DNA of 54,365 bases from Vogesella fluminis (GTDB lineage: Bacteria > Pseudomonadota > Gammaproteobacteria > Burkholderiales > Chromobacteriaceae), in the NCBI RefSeq assembly GCF_014652335.1, contig NZ_BMYP01000013.1, positions 1-54,365 of the forward strand, read 5' to 3'. The notes below the pieces were generated by a model. The model ran no database searches, was not told where the DNA came from, and saw only the letters and a list, made by a program, of their open reading frames with translations. The position numbers were made by a program, and so were the translations under genes. Of the stretch, positions 44,176 through 54,320 are shown piece by piece. Position 1 is the first letter of the stretch, and each line of letters begins with the position of its first letter.

Positions 44176-45470
44176 ACGCACGCCTGATGCTCAGCCTGCT
44201 CGGCGCACTGTGCGGCGTGGCACAAGCCGCCCCGACGGAGGCTGCGCCACAGCAGGATCTCAACAACGTGCGCAAGGAAATCAGCAGCCTGCAGCAGGAC
44301 ATCGCACGCAAGGAAGCCGAGCGGCAACAAACCGCCGGTGAAATCGTCAAGTCCGAGCAGGCGCTGCAAGCCACGCATCAGGTACTGAATGAGCTGGAAA
44401 AGAAGCAGGATGCCAGCAGCAGCCAGCTGGACACGCTGCAGGCCGAGCTGCAGGCCATCCGCATCAAGGTGGCCGAGACACGGCAACGTGTCAGCCGCCT
44501 GCTGGCGGCGGAGTACAAGCGCGGCCAGCAGGATGCGATGGCCATCATGTTCAACACCCAGGACCCGAACCGGAGCGCGCGCGATCTCACCTACTACACC
44601 CACATCCACCGTGCGCAGCAAAACCTGATCCAGACGCTACGCGACCAGGAAGTGCAACTGCAGGCGATGAGCGAGCGCGTCGAAGACGAGCTGGTACGCC
44701 TGGGGCGCCTGTCCAGCGCCAAGGTGCAGGAAAAACGCCGGTTGCAACAGGCACGTAACCAGCACAGCCAGCAGGTCAGCCAGCTGGATAGCACCATCCG
44801 CAACCAGCAGCAGAAACTGCAGCAGCTGAAGGAAGACGAGCGCGAACTGAGCGCACTGATCGCGCGCATCAACGCCGACATCCGCCGCCGCCAGCTCGCC
44901 GCCGCTGCCAAGGCTGCGCAGGCAAAAAAAGCGCGTGAGCAGGCGGCAAGGTTGGCCGCAGAGAAGCGCCGCCAGCAGATCGCCGACGCGAAAAAACAGG
45001 GCAAGCCGCTGCCGGCAGAACCGAAAGCCCCGGCCAGGGTCGAAACGGTGGATGAGGTGGCCGATGCCAGCCTGTCCGGCAACGCCTTCCGCAGCCTGCA
45101 GGGCCGGCTGAAACTGCCGGTCGCCGGCGAAATCGGCGGCCGCTTCGGCGCGCGCCGCGGCGAGGGCGCCAGCTGGAAAGGCCTGTTCATCAAGGTCGCC
45201 CCCGGCAGCCCGGTACGTGTGGTTGCCGACGGCACCGTGGTTTACGCCGACTGGTTGCGCGGTTTCGGCAATGCGATGATCATTGATCACGGTGGCAACT
45301 ACATGACGGTCTATACCGGCTTTGCCACCATGGTGCGCGGCAACGGCGCCACGGTCCGCGGCGGCGACGTGCTCGGCGCCAGCGGCAGCCTGGAAAGCGG
45401 CGAAACCGGTCTTTACTTCGAGCTGCGCCACATGGGCCGGCCGATCAATCCACAGTCCTGGGCACGATAG
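44172..45470 (+). CDS. EnvC-like murein hydrolase activator with degenerate LytM domain
   Basis: The 432-residue periplasmic protein has a signal peptide (ending AQAA), a long coiled coil (about 28-130 and 150-260, QxQQ/Lys-rich) and a C-terminal peptidase M23/LytM domain (about 320-430). The metal-binding residues of active M23 enzymes are missing: the first His position reads WKGLFIKV, the YxHL motif reads YTGF, and the last motif reads LYFELR. This matches EnvC, which activates amidases without cutting peptidoglycan. The start is GTG overlapping the gpmI stop. An exact copy of the repeat lies at 44947-44960. Confidence 0.9.
   Translation: MNARLMLSLLGALCGVAQAAPTEAAPQQDLNNVRKEISSLQQDIARKEAERQQTAGEIVKSEQALQATHQVLNELEKKQDASSSQLDTLQAELQAIRIKVAETRQRVSRLLAAEYKRGQQDAMAIMFNTQDPNRSARDLTYYTHIHRAQQNLIQTLRDQEVQLQAMSERVEDELVRLGRLSSAKVQEKRRLQQARNQHSQQVSQLDSTIRNQQQKLQQLKEDERELSALIARINADIRRRQLAAAAKAAQAKKAREQAARLAAEKRRQQIADAKKQGKPLPAEPKAPARVETVDEVADASLSGNAFRSLQGRLKLPVAGEIGGRFGARRGEGASWKGLFIKVAPGSPVRVVADGTVVYADWLRGFGNAMIIDHGGNYMTVYTGFATMVRGNGATVRGGDVLGASGSLESGETGLYFELRHMGRPINPQSWAR
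44947..44960 (-). repeat. Candidate DNA uptake sequence, exact copy
   Basis: CAAGGTTGGCCGCA lies in the coiled-coil-to-linker region of the EnvC-like gene, encoding ARLAA. Confidence 0.7.
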
Positions 45471-45493
45471 CCCGTACGAACGGAACACACACC

Positions 45494-46891
45494 ATGAGCT
45501 CTCCCCGCTTACGCAAACTTGCCTTGCTGACCACCGGTGCCCTGGTGGGCGGTGCGCTCACCATCAGCATCCAGGCCTTTGCCGACAAGAATAACGGCAT
45601 CCTGCCGCTGAACGAGCTGCGCACCTTTGCCGAGGTGTTCGGCCGCATCAAGCAGGACTACGTCGAGCCGGTCGAGGACAAGAAGCTGATCAACGAGGCG
45701 ATCAAGGGCATGCTGTCCGGCCTGGATCCGCACTCCGACTACTACGATCCGGAAGAATTCAAGGAATTCCGCGAGGGCACCCAGGGCGAGTTTGGCGGCC
45801 TCGGCATCGAGATCGGCACCGAAGACGGCCTGGTCAAGGTGGTTGCGCCGATCGAGGACACCCCGGCGCAGAAGGCCGGCATCAAGAGCGGCGACCTGAT
45901 CGTCAAGATCGACGACACCCCGGTGCGCGGCCTGTCGATCAATGACGCGGTGAAAAAAATGCGCGGCGCACCGGGCAGCAAGGTGACGCTGACCATCGCG
46001 CGCAAGACCGAATCCAAGCCGCTGGTGTTCACCCTCACCCGCGCGGTGATCAAGACCAAGAGCGTGAAGTCGCGCCTGCTGGAGCCGGGCTTCGGCTACG
46101 TCCGTGTCGCCCAGTTCCAGGAGCACACCGTCGAGAACTTCGCACAGGCACTGACCCAGCTGTACAAGGACAACAAGGCACCGCTGAAGGGCATGGTGCT
46201 GGACCTGCGTGACGATCCGGGCGGCGTGCTGCACGGCGCCGTCGGCGTTTCCGCCGCCTTCCTGCAGCAGGACGCGCTGGTGGTGTACACCGAAGGCCGC
46301 GCCAGCGACTCCAAGATGCGCCTGTACGCCAACCCGCGCGACTACCAGCGCACCAAGGGTGCCAGCGACTACGCCAAGGTGCCGCCGGCGATCAAGAACG
46401 TGCCGCTGGTGGTGCTGGTCAACGCCGGCTCCGCCTCGGCCTCGGAGATCGTCGCCGGTGCGCTGCAGGATCACAAACGGGCGCTGATCGTCGGCACCCA
46501 GACCTTCGGCAAGGGCTCGGTGCAGTCGGTGCTGCCGCTGGCCAACAACGGCGGCATCAAGATGACCACCGCGCGCTACTTCACTCCCAACGGCCGCTCG
46601 ATCCAGGCCAAGGGCATCGTGCCGGACATCGTGGTCGAGGAAGGCAACGAGGCGCTGGCCTCGCTGCGCGTGCGCGAAGCCGACCTGGAACGCCACCTGC
46701 AGAACCCGAACGAGGCGGCCGAAGGCAGCAAGCCGGCCGCCCAACCGGCTACCAAACCGGCCAGCACCGGTGACAAGCCGAAAAACGGCGACAGCAACGG
46801 CAGCGGCGATGCCGCCAGCGACGTGCAGCTGAACCAGGCGCTGAACATCCTCAAGGTGCAGCAGATCATGCTCAAGAAGACCCCGTCCTGA
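45494..46891 (+). CDS. ctpA: S41 family C-terminal processing peptidase CtpA
   Basis: This periplasmic protease trims C-termini of envelope proteins and can act on peptidoglycan hydrolases. The 465-residue protein has an N-terminal signal or anchor (about 10-30), a PDZ domain (about 95-175, GGLGIEIGTEDG), and the S41 core with catalytic Ser315 in GSASASE and Lys340 in TFGKGSVQ, spaced 25 residues as in known family members. A Pro/Ala-rich linker and a short C-terminal helix follow. It lies 23 bases after the EnvC-like gene, an order common in betaproteobacteria. Confidence 0.94.
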   Translation: MSSPRLRKLALLTTGALVGGALTISIQAFADKNNGILPLNELRTFAEVFGRIKQDYVEPVEDKKLINEAIKGMLSGLDPHSDYYDPEEFKEFREGTQGEFGGLGIEIGTEDGLVKVVAPIEDTPAQKAGIKSGDLIVKIDDTPVRGLSINDAVKKMRGAPGSKVTLTIARKTESKPLVFTLTRAVIKTKSVKSRLLEPGFGYVRVAQFQEHTVENFAQALTQLYKDNKAPLKGMVLDLRDDPGGVLHGAVGVSAAFLQQDALVVYTEGRASDSKMRLYANPRDYQRTKGASDYAKVPPAIKNVPLVVLVNAGSASASEIVAGALQDHKRALIVGTQTFGKGSVQSVLPLANNGGIKMTTARYFTPNGRSIQAKGIVPDIVVEEGNEALASLRVREADLERHLQNPNEAAEGSKPAAQPATKPASTGDKPKNGDSNGSGDAASDVQLNQALNILKVQQIMLKKTPS

Positions 46892-46913
46892 GTCTTTGCC
46901 GCCATCCGCCAAG

Positions 46914-46943
46914 GCCGGGCCGCCGCAAGGCGCCCGGCTTTTT
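46914..46943 (+). terminator. Terminator after ctpA
   Basis: GCCGGGC (46914-46920) and GCCCGGC (46932-46938) pair around CGCC-GCAA-GGCG, followed by five T. It ends the gpmI-envC-ctpA unit. Confidence 0.82.
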
Positions 46944-46965
46944 CATGGCCGGGGCGAACGGGCGT

Positions 46966-46979
46966 TGCGGCCAACCTTG
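46966..46979 (+). repeat. Candidate DNA uptake sequence, exact copy
   Basis: TGCGGCCAACCTTG lies in the ctpA-argA spacer, just past the terminator, as a single copy immediately followed by GCCGC. Confidence 0.7.
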
Positions 46980-47096
46980 GCCGCTGTCCGCCCAGGCACC
47001 GGCGACACCGCGCGCACGCTGCCAGCGGCACTGTCTATAAAGCCATCATTCCTGCTAATCTTGCGCTTTTGTGGCTGTCTACCGGTGGGACCCATC

Positions 47097-48404
47097 ATGC
47101 TGCACCCTGATTTCGTGCTCGCCTTTCGCGAGGCGGCGCCTTACATCAACGCCTTTCGTGGCAAAACCTTCGTCGTCGCCGTCAATGGCGAGTGCCTGGC
47201 ACACGGCAATCTGTACGGCCTGGCGCAGGACCTGAACCTGCTGGTCAGCCTCGGCGTGCGCATCGTGCTGGTACACGGCGCACGGCCGCAGATCGACGAG
47301 CAACTGCGCCTGCGCGGCATTGCGCGCCACTTCCACCAGGGCCGCCGCGTGACCGACGGCCCGACGCTGGAGGCGGTGAAATCGGCGGTCGGCGGCTTGC
47401 GCCACGATCTGGAAGCCTTCCTGTCGATGGGGATGCCCAATTCGCCGATGCACGGCGCCCACCTGCGCGTCGCCGGCGGCAACTTCGTCACCGCACAGCC
47501 GCTGGGCGTGATCGACGGCGTCGACATGCAGTACAGCGGCCGCGTGCGCAAGATCGACACCGAAGCCATCAACGAGCGCCTCAACCGCGGCGAACTGGTG
47601 CTGACCTCGCTGATCGGCTACTCGCCCACCGGCGAAGCCTTCAACATGACCATGGAAGAAGTGGCCTGCCATACCGCCATCGAGCTGAAGGCGGAGAAGC
47701 TGATCTTCCTGGTGCAGGGCCACGGCCTGGTCGATGCCGACGGCGTATTGCACAGCGCCATCTCGGCAGAACAGGCCGAAGCCATCCTCCAGCGCGGCAT
47801 TGACAGCGAGGAAGTCCGCGTCAGCCTGCCCTACGCCATCCGCGCCACCCGTGCAGGCGTGGTGCGCTCGCACCTGATCAGCCACAACGAGGATGGCGCG
47901 CTGCTGGTCGAGCTGTTTACCGATTACGGCACCGGCACCATGATCGCGCGCGACTCGCTGGTGAAGATCCGCGAGGCCAGCATCGAGGACGTCGGCGACA
48001 TCCTGGCGCTGATCCGCCCGCTGCAGGAACAGGGCATCCTGATCAAGCGCAGCCGCGAACACCTGGAAATGCAGATCCGCAACTACTCGGTGCTGGAACA
48101 CGACGACCGCATCGCTGCCTGTGTCGCCATGCTGCCGTTCCCGGAAGACGGCATGGCCGAGCTGGCCTGCCTTGCGGTCAGTGCCGACCGCCGCAACAGC
48201 GGCTTCGGCGACCTGCTGGTACAGCACGTGGAGCAGCGCGCGCGACTGTACGGCTACAAGGCGCTGTTCATCCTCACCACCCAGACCGCGCACTGGTTTG
48301 CCGAGCGCGGCTTCGTTGCGGCCAATATCGAGCAGCTGCCGCAGTCACGCCGCGAGCTGTACAACCACAACCGCCGCTCCAAAGTGCTGATCAAGGCCTT
48401 GTAA
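47097..48404 (+). CDS. argA: N-acetylglutamate synthase ArgA
   Basis: ArgA makes N-acetylglutamate from glutamate and acetyl-CoA, the first step of arginine synthesis. The 435-residue protein has an amino-acid-kinase-like domain (about 20-280, with VLVHGARPQIDEQL, the arginine feedback-binding part) and a C-terminal GNAT domain (about 290-430, with ELACLAVSADRRNSGFGDLLVQHVEQRA). The ATG at 47097 fits the conserved MLHPDFVLAFREAAPYINAFRGKTFV. It is a single-gene unit between ctpA and yggX. Confidence 0.95.
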   Translation: MLHPDFVLAFREAAPYINAFRGKTFVVAVNGECLAHGNLYGLAQDLNLLVSLGVRIVLVHGARPQIDEQLRLRGIARHFHQGRRVTDGPTLEAVKSAVGGLRHDLEAFLSMGMPNSPMHGAHLRVAGGNFVTAQPLGVIDGVDMQYSGRVRKIDTEAINERLNRGELVLTSLIGYSPTGEAFNMTMEEVACHTAIELKAEKLIFLVQGHGLVDADGVLHSAISAEQAEAILQRGIDSEEVRVSLPYAIRATRAGVVRSHLISHNEDGALLVELFTDYGTGTMIARDSLVKIREASIEDVGDILALIRPLQEQGILIKRSREHLEMQIRNYSVLEHDDRIAACVAMLPFPEDGMAELACLAVSADRRNSGFGDLLVQHVEQRARLYGYKALFILTTQTAHWFAERGFVAANIEQLPQSRRELYNHNRRSKVLIKAL

Positions 48405-48425
48405 ACGGCGGCGGCGGCACAAAGT

Positions 48426-48454
48426 TTGGTGACCTGTCATCTCTGTGACACAAT
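48426..48454 (+). promoter_or_regulatory. Predicted sigma-70 promoter of yggX
   Basis: TTGGTG (48426-48431) and CACAAT (48449-48454) are separated by 17 bases, upstream of yggX. This gives a leader of about 30 bases. Confidence 0.4.
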
Positions 48455-48492
48455 TAGTCTCTATCGTTTCGACACTTCTCAAGGAATTCACC

Positions 48493-48762
48493 ATGGCACG
48501 AATGGTCAACTGCGTTAAGCTCGGTCGCGAAGCCGAAGGCATGGACTTCCCGCCGCTGCCCGGCGCACTGGGTCAGCGCATTCTGGAAAACGTCTCCAAG
48601 GAGGCGTGGCAGGGCTGGCTGCGTTACCAGACCATGCTGATCAACGAAAACCGCCTCAGCCTGGCTGATGCCCGCGCCCGCCAGTATCTGGCCGCGCAGC
48701 TGGAAGCCTACTTCTTCGGCCAGGGGGCCGATCAGGTTGCCGGCTTCACGCCGCAGCAGTAA
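48493..48762 (+). CDS. yggX: YggX family Fe(II)-trafficking / oxidative damage protection protein
   Basis: YggX protects iron-sulfur proteins from oxidation, perhaps by handling Fe(II). The 89-residue protein has the family signature [24 protein letters not shown] with conserved Cys7, then [17 protein letters not shown] and a C-terminal AARQYL-type helix ending in FF. AAGGA lies ahead of the ATG at 48493. A strong terminator follows directly, so it is expressed alone. Confidence 0.95.
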   Translation: MARMVNCVKLGREAEGMDFPPLPGALGQRILENVSKEAWQGWLRYQTMLINENRLSLADARARQYLAAQLEAYFFGQGADQVAGFTPQQ

Positions 48763-48773
48763 CAAACGACCGC

Positions 48774-48798
48774 GCCCTCCCCGTGAGGGCTTTTTTTT
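48774..48798 (+). terminator. Rho-independent terminator after yggX
   Basis: GCCCTC and GAGGGC form a stem around a five-base loop, and eight T follow (48791-48798). Confidence 0.93.
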
Positions 48799-48816
48799 AC
48801 TCCCGCACCAGTACCA

Positions 48817-50883
48817 ATGCATAAAATGCCGACGACACACGAAAACCTGCTTAACCGCGAACTGGCCCTGATCGAGTTCAACCGCCGCGTGATGGCGCAG
48901 GCCGAAGAGGAACGCCTGCCACTGCTGGAGCGCCTGAAATTCCTCTGTATCGTGTCGTCCAATATGGACGAGTTTGCCGAGGTGCGGGTGGCGTGGCTGA
49001 AGGAAGCGGCACAAGTCACCCCGGATCGCATCCTCGCCGACGGCAGCAAGCCGGCCGAGGTGCTGACCCGGCTGTCGGAAGCCGCCCATGCGCTGGTGCG
49101 CGAACAGTACCGCCTGCTGCGCGAGGAAATCTTCCCGGCGCTGCGTGCCGAAGGCATCATCTTCATGCGCCGCAACGAGTGGGACAGCGAACAGAAGGCC
49201 TGGGTCAGCGACTACTTCTTCCGCGAACTGATGCCGATCCTGACCCCGATCGGGCTGGACCCGTCGCATCCGTTCCCGAAACTGCTCAACAAGAGCCTGA
49301 ACTTCATCATCGAGCTGGAAGGCGCCGACGCCTTCGGCCGCGAATCCGGCATCGCCATCGTGCAGGCGCCGCGCATCCTGCCGCGCGTGATCAAGCTGCC
49401 GGCCAAGCTGTGCGGCGGCAACCAGCACAGCTTCGTGTTCCTGTCCTCCATCCTGCACTCGCACGTGCAGGAGCTGTTCCCCGGCATGACGGTGAAGGGC
49501 TGCTACCAGTTCCGCGTCACCCGCGACAGCGACCTCAACGTCGACGACGACGACGTGAAGAACCTGCGCACCGCGCTGCAGGGCGAACTGCGCCAGCGCC
49601 AGTATGGCGACGCGGTGCGGCTGGAGATCGCCGACACCTGCCCGACGCACATGGAAGAATTCCTGCTGCACACCTTCAACCTGCAGCAGCAGGACATCTA
49701 CCGCGTCGACGGCCCGGTCAACCTGGTGCGCCTGATGCAGGTGCCGGACAAGGTCGACCGCCCGGACCTAAAATTCGCGCCGTTCGAGGCCACGCTGCCG
49801 CCGGTGCTGGCCAGGAAGACACCGCTGTTCGAGGCCATCCGCAAGGGCGACATCCTGCTGCACCACCCGTTCCAGTCGTTCCAGCCGGTGATCGACATGC
49901 TCACCACCGCCGCCACCGATCCGCAAGTGGTCGCCATCAAGATGACGGTGTACCGTACCGGCACCGACTCGGTGCTGATGGAATCGCTGATCGCCGCCGC
50001 CCGCGCCGGCAAGCAGGTGACGGTGGTGGTGGAACTGATGGCACGCTTCGATGAAGAGGCCAACATCAGCTGGGCATCGCGGCTGGAAGACGCCGGCGCC
50101 CACGTGGTGTACGGCGTGTTCGGCTACAAGGTGCACGCCAAGATGCTGCTGGTGGTGCGCCGCGAGGAAGGGCAGCTCAAACGCTACGCCCACCTCGGCA
50201 CCGGCAACTACCACCCGCGCACCGCGCGGCTGTATACCGATTTCGGCCTGCTGACCTGCAACGAAGAGATCGCCGGCGACGTCAACGACCTGTTCGTGCA
50301 GATCACCGGCCTCGGCCGCGCCGGCGAGCTGAAGCACCTGTACCAGTCGCCGTTCACGCTGCACAACATGATCATCGGCGCCATCGACCGCGAGATCGCC
50401 CACGCCCAGGCCGGCAAGCCGGCGCAGATCATCGCCAAGATGAACGCGCTCTTGGAGCCGCAGGTGATCCAGGCGCTGTACCGCGCCAGCCAGGCCGGGG
50501 TCAAGATCAGCCTGATCATCCGCGGCGTGTGTGCGTTGCGCCCCGGCGTGGAAGGGCTGTCGGAGAATATCACCGTGCGCTCCATCGTCGGCCGCTTCCT
50601 CGAACACACCCGTGTGTTCTACTTCTACAACGACAAGGCCGAGGACATGTACATCGCCAGCGCCGACTGGATGGGGCGCAACTTCTTCCGCCGCATCGAG
50701 ACCTGCGTGCCGATTCTCGACCTCAAGCTGAAGCGCCGCATCATGAAGGAAGGCCTGCGCATCTACCTCGACGACAATACCAACGCCTGGGAGATGCAGC
50801 CTGACGGCCATTACCGCCGGCGCATGGCGCGCGGCAAGGGCCGCTGTGCACAGGAAACCCTGCTGCAGGAATACGGCAGCTGA
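48817..50883 (+). CDS. ppk1: Polyphosphate kinase 1
   Basis: Ppk1 builds polyphosphate from ATP. The 688-residue protein has the N-terminal domain (NRELALIEFNRRV, SSNMDEFAEVRVAWL), the head domain, and two phospholipase-D-like catalytic domains. The autophosphorylated His440 lies in GYKVHAKMLLVVRRE, and a second His597 lies in FLEHTRVFYFYND. The start is either ATG 48817 or ATG 48826; no clear ribosome binding site decides between them. It follows the yggX terminator and has its own terminator downstream. Confidence 0.95.
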   Translation: MHKMPTTHENLLNRELALIEFNRRVMAQAEEERLPLLERLKFLCIVSSNMDEFAEVRVAWLKEAAQVTPDRILADGSKPAEVLTRLSEAAHALVREQYRLLREEIFPALRAEGIIFMRRNEWDSEQKAWVSDYFFRELMPILTPIGLDPSHPFPKLLNKSLNFIIELEGADAFGRESGIAIVQAPRILPRVIKLPAKLCGGNQHSFVFLSSILHSHVQELFPGMTVKGCYQFRVTRDSDLNVDDDDVKNLRTALQGELRQRQYGDAVRLEIADTCPTHMEEFLLHTFNLQQQDIYRVDGPVNLVRLMQVPDKVDRPDLKFAPFEATLPPVLARKTPLFEAIRKGDILLHHPFQSFQPVIDMLTTAATDPQVVAIKMTVYRTGTDSVLMESLIAAARAGKQVTVVVELMARFDEEANISWASRLEDAGAHVVYGVFGYKVHAKMLLVVRREEGQLKRYAHLGTGNYHPRTARLYTDFGLLTCNEEIAGDVNDLFVQITGLGRAGELKHLYQSPFTLHNMIIGAIDREIAHAQAGKPAQIIAKMNALLEPQVIQALYRASQAGVKISLIIRGVCALRPGVEGLSENITVRSIVGRFLEHTRVFYFYNDKAEDMYIASADWMGRNFFRRIETCVPILDLKLKRRIMKEGLRIYLDDNTNAWEMQPDGHYRRRMARGKGRCAQETLLQEYGS

Positions 50884-50886
50884 ACG

Positions 50887-50900
50887 CAAGGTTGGCCACA
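50887..50900 (-). repeat. Candidate DNA uptake sequence, one mismatch
   Basis: CAAGGTTGGCCACA, one base from the consensus, lies four bases after the ppk1 stop codon, directly ahead of the terminator stem. Confidence 0.5.
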
Positions 50901-50904
50901 ACAC

Positions 50905-50940
50905 ACGGCGCAGGCGGAACTTCTGCCCCGCGCCGTTTTC
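50905..50940 (+). terminator. Terminator after ppk1
   Basis: ACGGCGC (50905-50911) pairs with GCGCCGT (50930-50936), with a further GGCGG/GCC inner pairing, followed by TTTCTTTG. Confidence 0.75.
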
Positions 50941-50972
50941 TTTGTCTGTCTCCCTTTGCCTTCGGAAGCCCC

Positions 50973-51458
50973 ATGGATCTGTCCCTGCTCTGGTATCTGC
51001 TGTCCATCCTGCTGGTACTGGCCGGCCTTGCCGGCACCATCTACCCCGCCTTGCCCGGCCTCGGCCTGCTCGCCGCCGGCTTCCTGCTGGCGGCGTGGAA
51101 CGGCAACTTCGTGCACGTCGGCTTCTGGCCGCTGACCACCATCGTCCTGCTCGCCGTGGCCGGCATGGTGATCGAGAGCGTCGCCAGCCTGCTCGGCGCC
51201 CGGAAAAGCGGCGCCAGCCGCGAGGCACTGATCGGCGCGCTGCTCGGTGGCCTGGTCGGGCTGTTCTTCGGCCTGGTCGGCGCCATTGCCGGGCCGGTGC
51301 TCGGCGCCATCACCGGCGAACTGATCGTGCGCCGCAACCTGCCGCAGGCCAGCCGCGTCGGCGCCGCCACCTTCCTCGGCTTTCTGGCCGGCACCGTCGC
51401 CAAGATCGCCTGCGCCTTCGCCATGCTCGGCGTGTTCATCCTGGCGCTGCTGTTCTGA
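50973..51458 (+). CDS. DUF456 family membrane protein
   Basis: The 161-residue hydrophobic protein has about four membrane segments, including LLSILLVLAGLAGTIYPALPG and a glycine-rich GALLGGLVGLFFGLVGAIAGPVLGAITGEL, which is the DUF456 pattern. Its function is unknown. The ATG at 50973 was chosen because MDLSLLWYLLSILLVL is the natural start of the first helix; a longer in-frame start would begin inside the ppk1 terminator. The gene ends a few bases before a 20-bp palindrome of the repeat. Confidence 0.85.
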   Translation: MDLSLLWYLLSILLVLAGLAGTIYPALPGLGLLAAGFLLAAWNGNFVHVGFWPLTTIVLLAVAGMVIESVASLLGARKSGASREALIGALLGGLVGLFFGLVGAIAGPVLGAITGELIVRRNLPQASRVGAATFLGFLAGTVAKIACAFAMLGVFILALLF

Positions 51459-51464
51459 GCCCGC

Positions 51465-51484
51465 TGCGGCCAACGTTGGCCGCA
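51465..51484. repeat. 20-bp perfect palindrome made of two overlapping repeat cores
   Basis: TGCGGCCAACGTTGGCCGCA is its own reverse complement. It joins two TGCGGCCAAC half-repeats with no loop and lies between the DUF456 gene and ettA. No T run follows. Confidence 0.7.
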
Positions 51485-51563
51485 CGGCACGGATGCGCCG
51501 AATTTGCTACACTTCTCCGGTTCATCTCCCTATCGCAATCCAGCAGGAATACAAGCACAAGCT

Positions 51564-53230
<1,667 letters not shown>

Positions 53231-53231
<1 letters not shown>

Positions 53232-53371
53232 GAACCCGCTCACGATCTCGCAAGCCCAGGCCCGGCAAAACGGCATTGGCCAGGAAATACGGCCGGCGTC
53301 GTGTCAACCGGCATTTTCCGGCCGGTTCCGGCACAGGACCGCCAGGGGACGGCAGATCGTGAACAGGTGCC
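53231..53371. mobile_element. Diverged MITE-like element, relative of 14438-14579
   Basis: It starts at the last base of the ettA stop codon. Ends GGAACCCGCTCA and TGAACAGGTGCC resemble the AGAACCTGTTCA and TGAACAGGTTCT ends of the first element, and TCACGATCT (53240-53248) pairs exactly with AGATCGTGA (53354-53362). The inside aligns with the first copy through AAAACGGC, AGGAA, TCAA and GCATT segments. At 141 bases its length is nearly the same. Confidence 0.6.
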
Positions 53372-53723
53372 ACACCGCTACAAGGGATGCCGGTAGCCAC
53401 CTGCCTGCATCGCACCCTCAAACGGCCTCGGCAGGGAATCATCCTGCGGCGGGCCGTTTTCCATGCCCGCCTCCGGGTGAAACCGGCCGCCGCGACCAAA
53501 CGGGCATCAACCGCCCAAGGCTCGGCCCGACATGAAATACCAGGCAATGTCCCGCAGCCCTGCTTGCCGAATCAGCCGCATATCGGTCGCCACCATCACC
53601 TATAACAACGAAAGGAAACGACAGCGCGGCGGCTCCTCTGCCGGCCGCAATCCTGTTACCCGGCCCGGCACGGCAATAGCCCGTACTGCCGCAAACCGGG
53701 CGGCAGGCCATCAGGAGAACATC
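53372..53723. other. Gene-free region between ettA and the YSC84-type lipoprotein
   Basis: Apart from the terminator at 53420-53462, no gene or clear promoter is seen. An open frame in phase with the downstream lipoprotein extends back to 53532 but has no family-like sequence before the lipoprotein start. Confidence 0.5.
53420..53462 (+). terminator. Terminator downstream of ettA
   Basis: AAACGGCC (53420-53427) pairs with GGCCGTTT (53452-53459), with GCAGG/CCTGC inside, followed by TTTT. Confidence 0.75.
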
Positions 53724-54320
53724 ATGCAAGTTCGCAAAACAGGCCTCGCACTCGGCATCGTCCTGTCGCTACTGGCCGGCTGCACCACCACCGGCGGCGG
53801 CCATTTCACCACCACGCAGCCGGGGCGCGACACCGCCGGCATCGCCAGCGAAAAACGCGAGATCGACAGCGCCTATGACCGCACCCTGGCCAGGCTGTAC
53901 GGCAATGTGCGCGGCTCGCAGGAGCTGGTGGCCAAGGCCAAGGGCGTGCTGGTATTCCCGTCGGTGATCGCCGCCGGGCTGGTGGTGGGCGCCGAGTACG
54001 GCAGGGGCGCGCTGCGCATGGAAGGCCAGCCCGCCGGCTACTACCAGACCGTCAGCGGCTCCTTCGGCTGGCAGATCGGCGCGCAATCCAAGGCGGTAAT
54101 CTTCCTGTTCATGACCCAGGATGCGCTCGGCAAATTCCGCAGCGGCAGCGGCTGGACTGTGGGTGCCGACGCCTCTGTCGCGCTGCTCAATATCGGCGCC
54201 AACGGCGAGATCGACCTCAACACCGCAACACAGCCGGTAATCGGTTTCGTGCTGACCAATGCCGGACTGATGGCCAACCTGACGCTGGAAGGCACCCGTA
54301 TTACCCGGCTGGACATGTAG
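53724..54320 (+). CDS. YSC84-related lipoprotein
   Basis: The 198-residue precursor has a lipoprotein signal ending LLAGC, so Cys20 would be acylated. It continues with a YSC84/SYLF-type domain (about 45-195), with AKAKGVLVFPSVIAAGLVVGAEYGRGALRM, YYQTVSGSFGWQIGAQSKAVIFLFM and GWTVGADASVALLNIGANGEID. Eukaryotic SYLF proteins bind lipids; the bacterial role is unknown, but it is likely an envelope protein. AGGAGA lies six bases ahead of the ATG at 53724. Confidence 0.86.
   Translation: MQVRKTGLALGIVLSLLAGCTTTGGGHFTTTQPGRDTAGIASEKREIDSAYDRTLARLYGNVRGSQELVAKAKGVLVFPSVIAAGLVVGAEYGRGALRMEGQPAGYYQTVSGSFGWQIGAQSKAVIFLFMTQDALGKFRSGSGWTVGADASVALLNIGANGEIDLNTATQPVIGFVLTNAGLMANLTLEGTRITRLDM

Noticed and set aside
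53532-53723. Longer start for the YSC84-type lipoprotein
   Set aside because: The extension would bury the lipoprotein signal peptide. AGGAGA sits correctly before the ATG at 53724.
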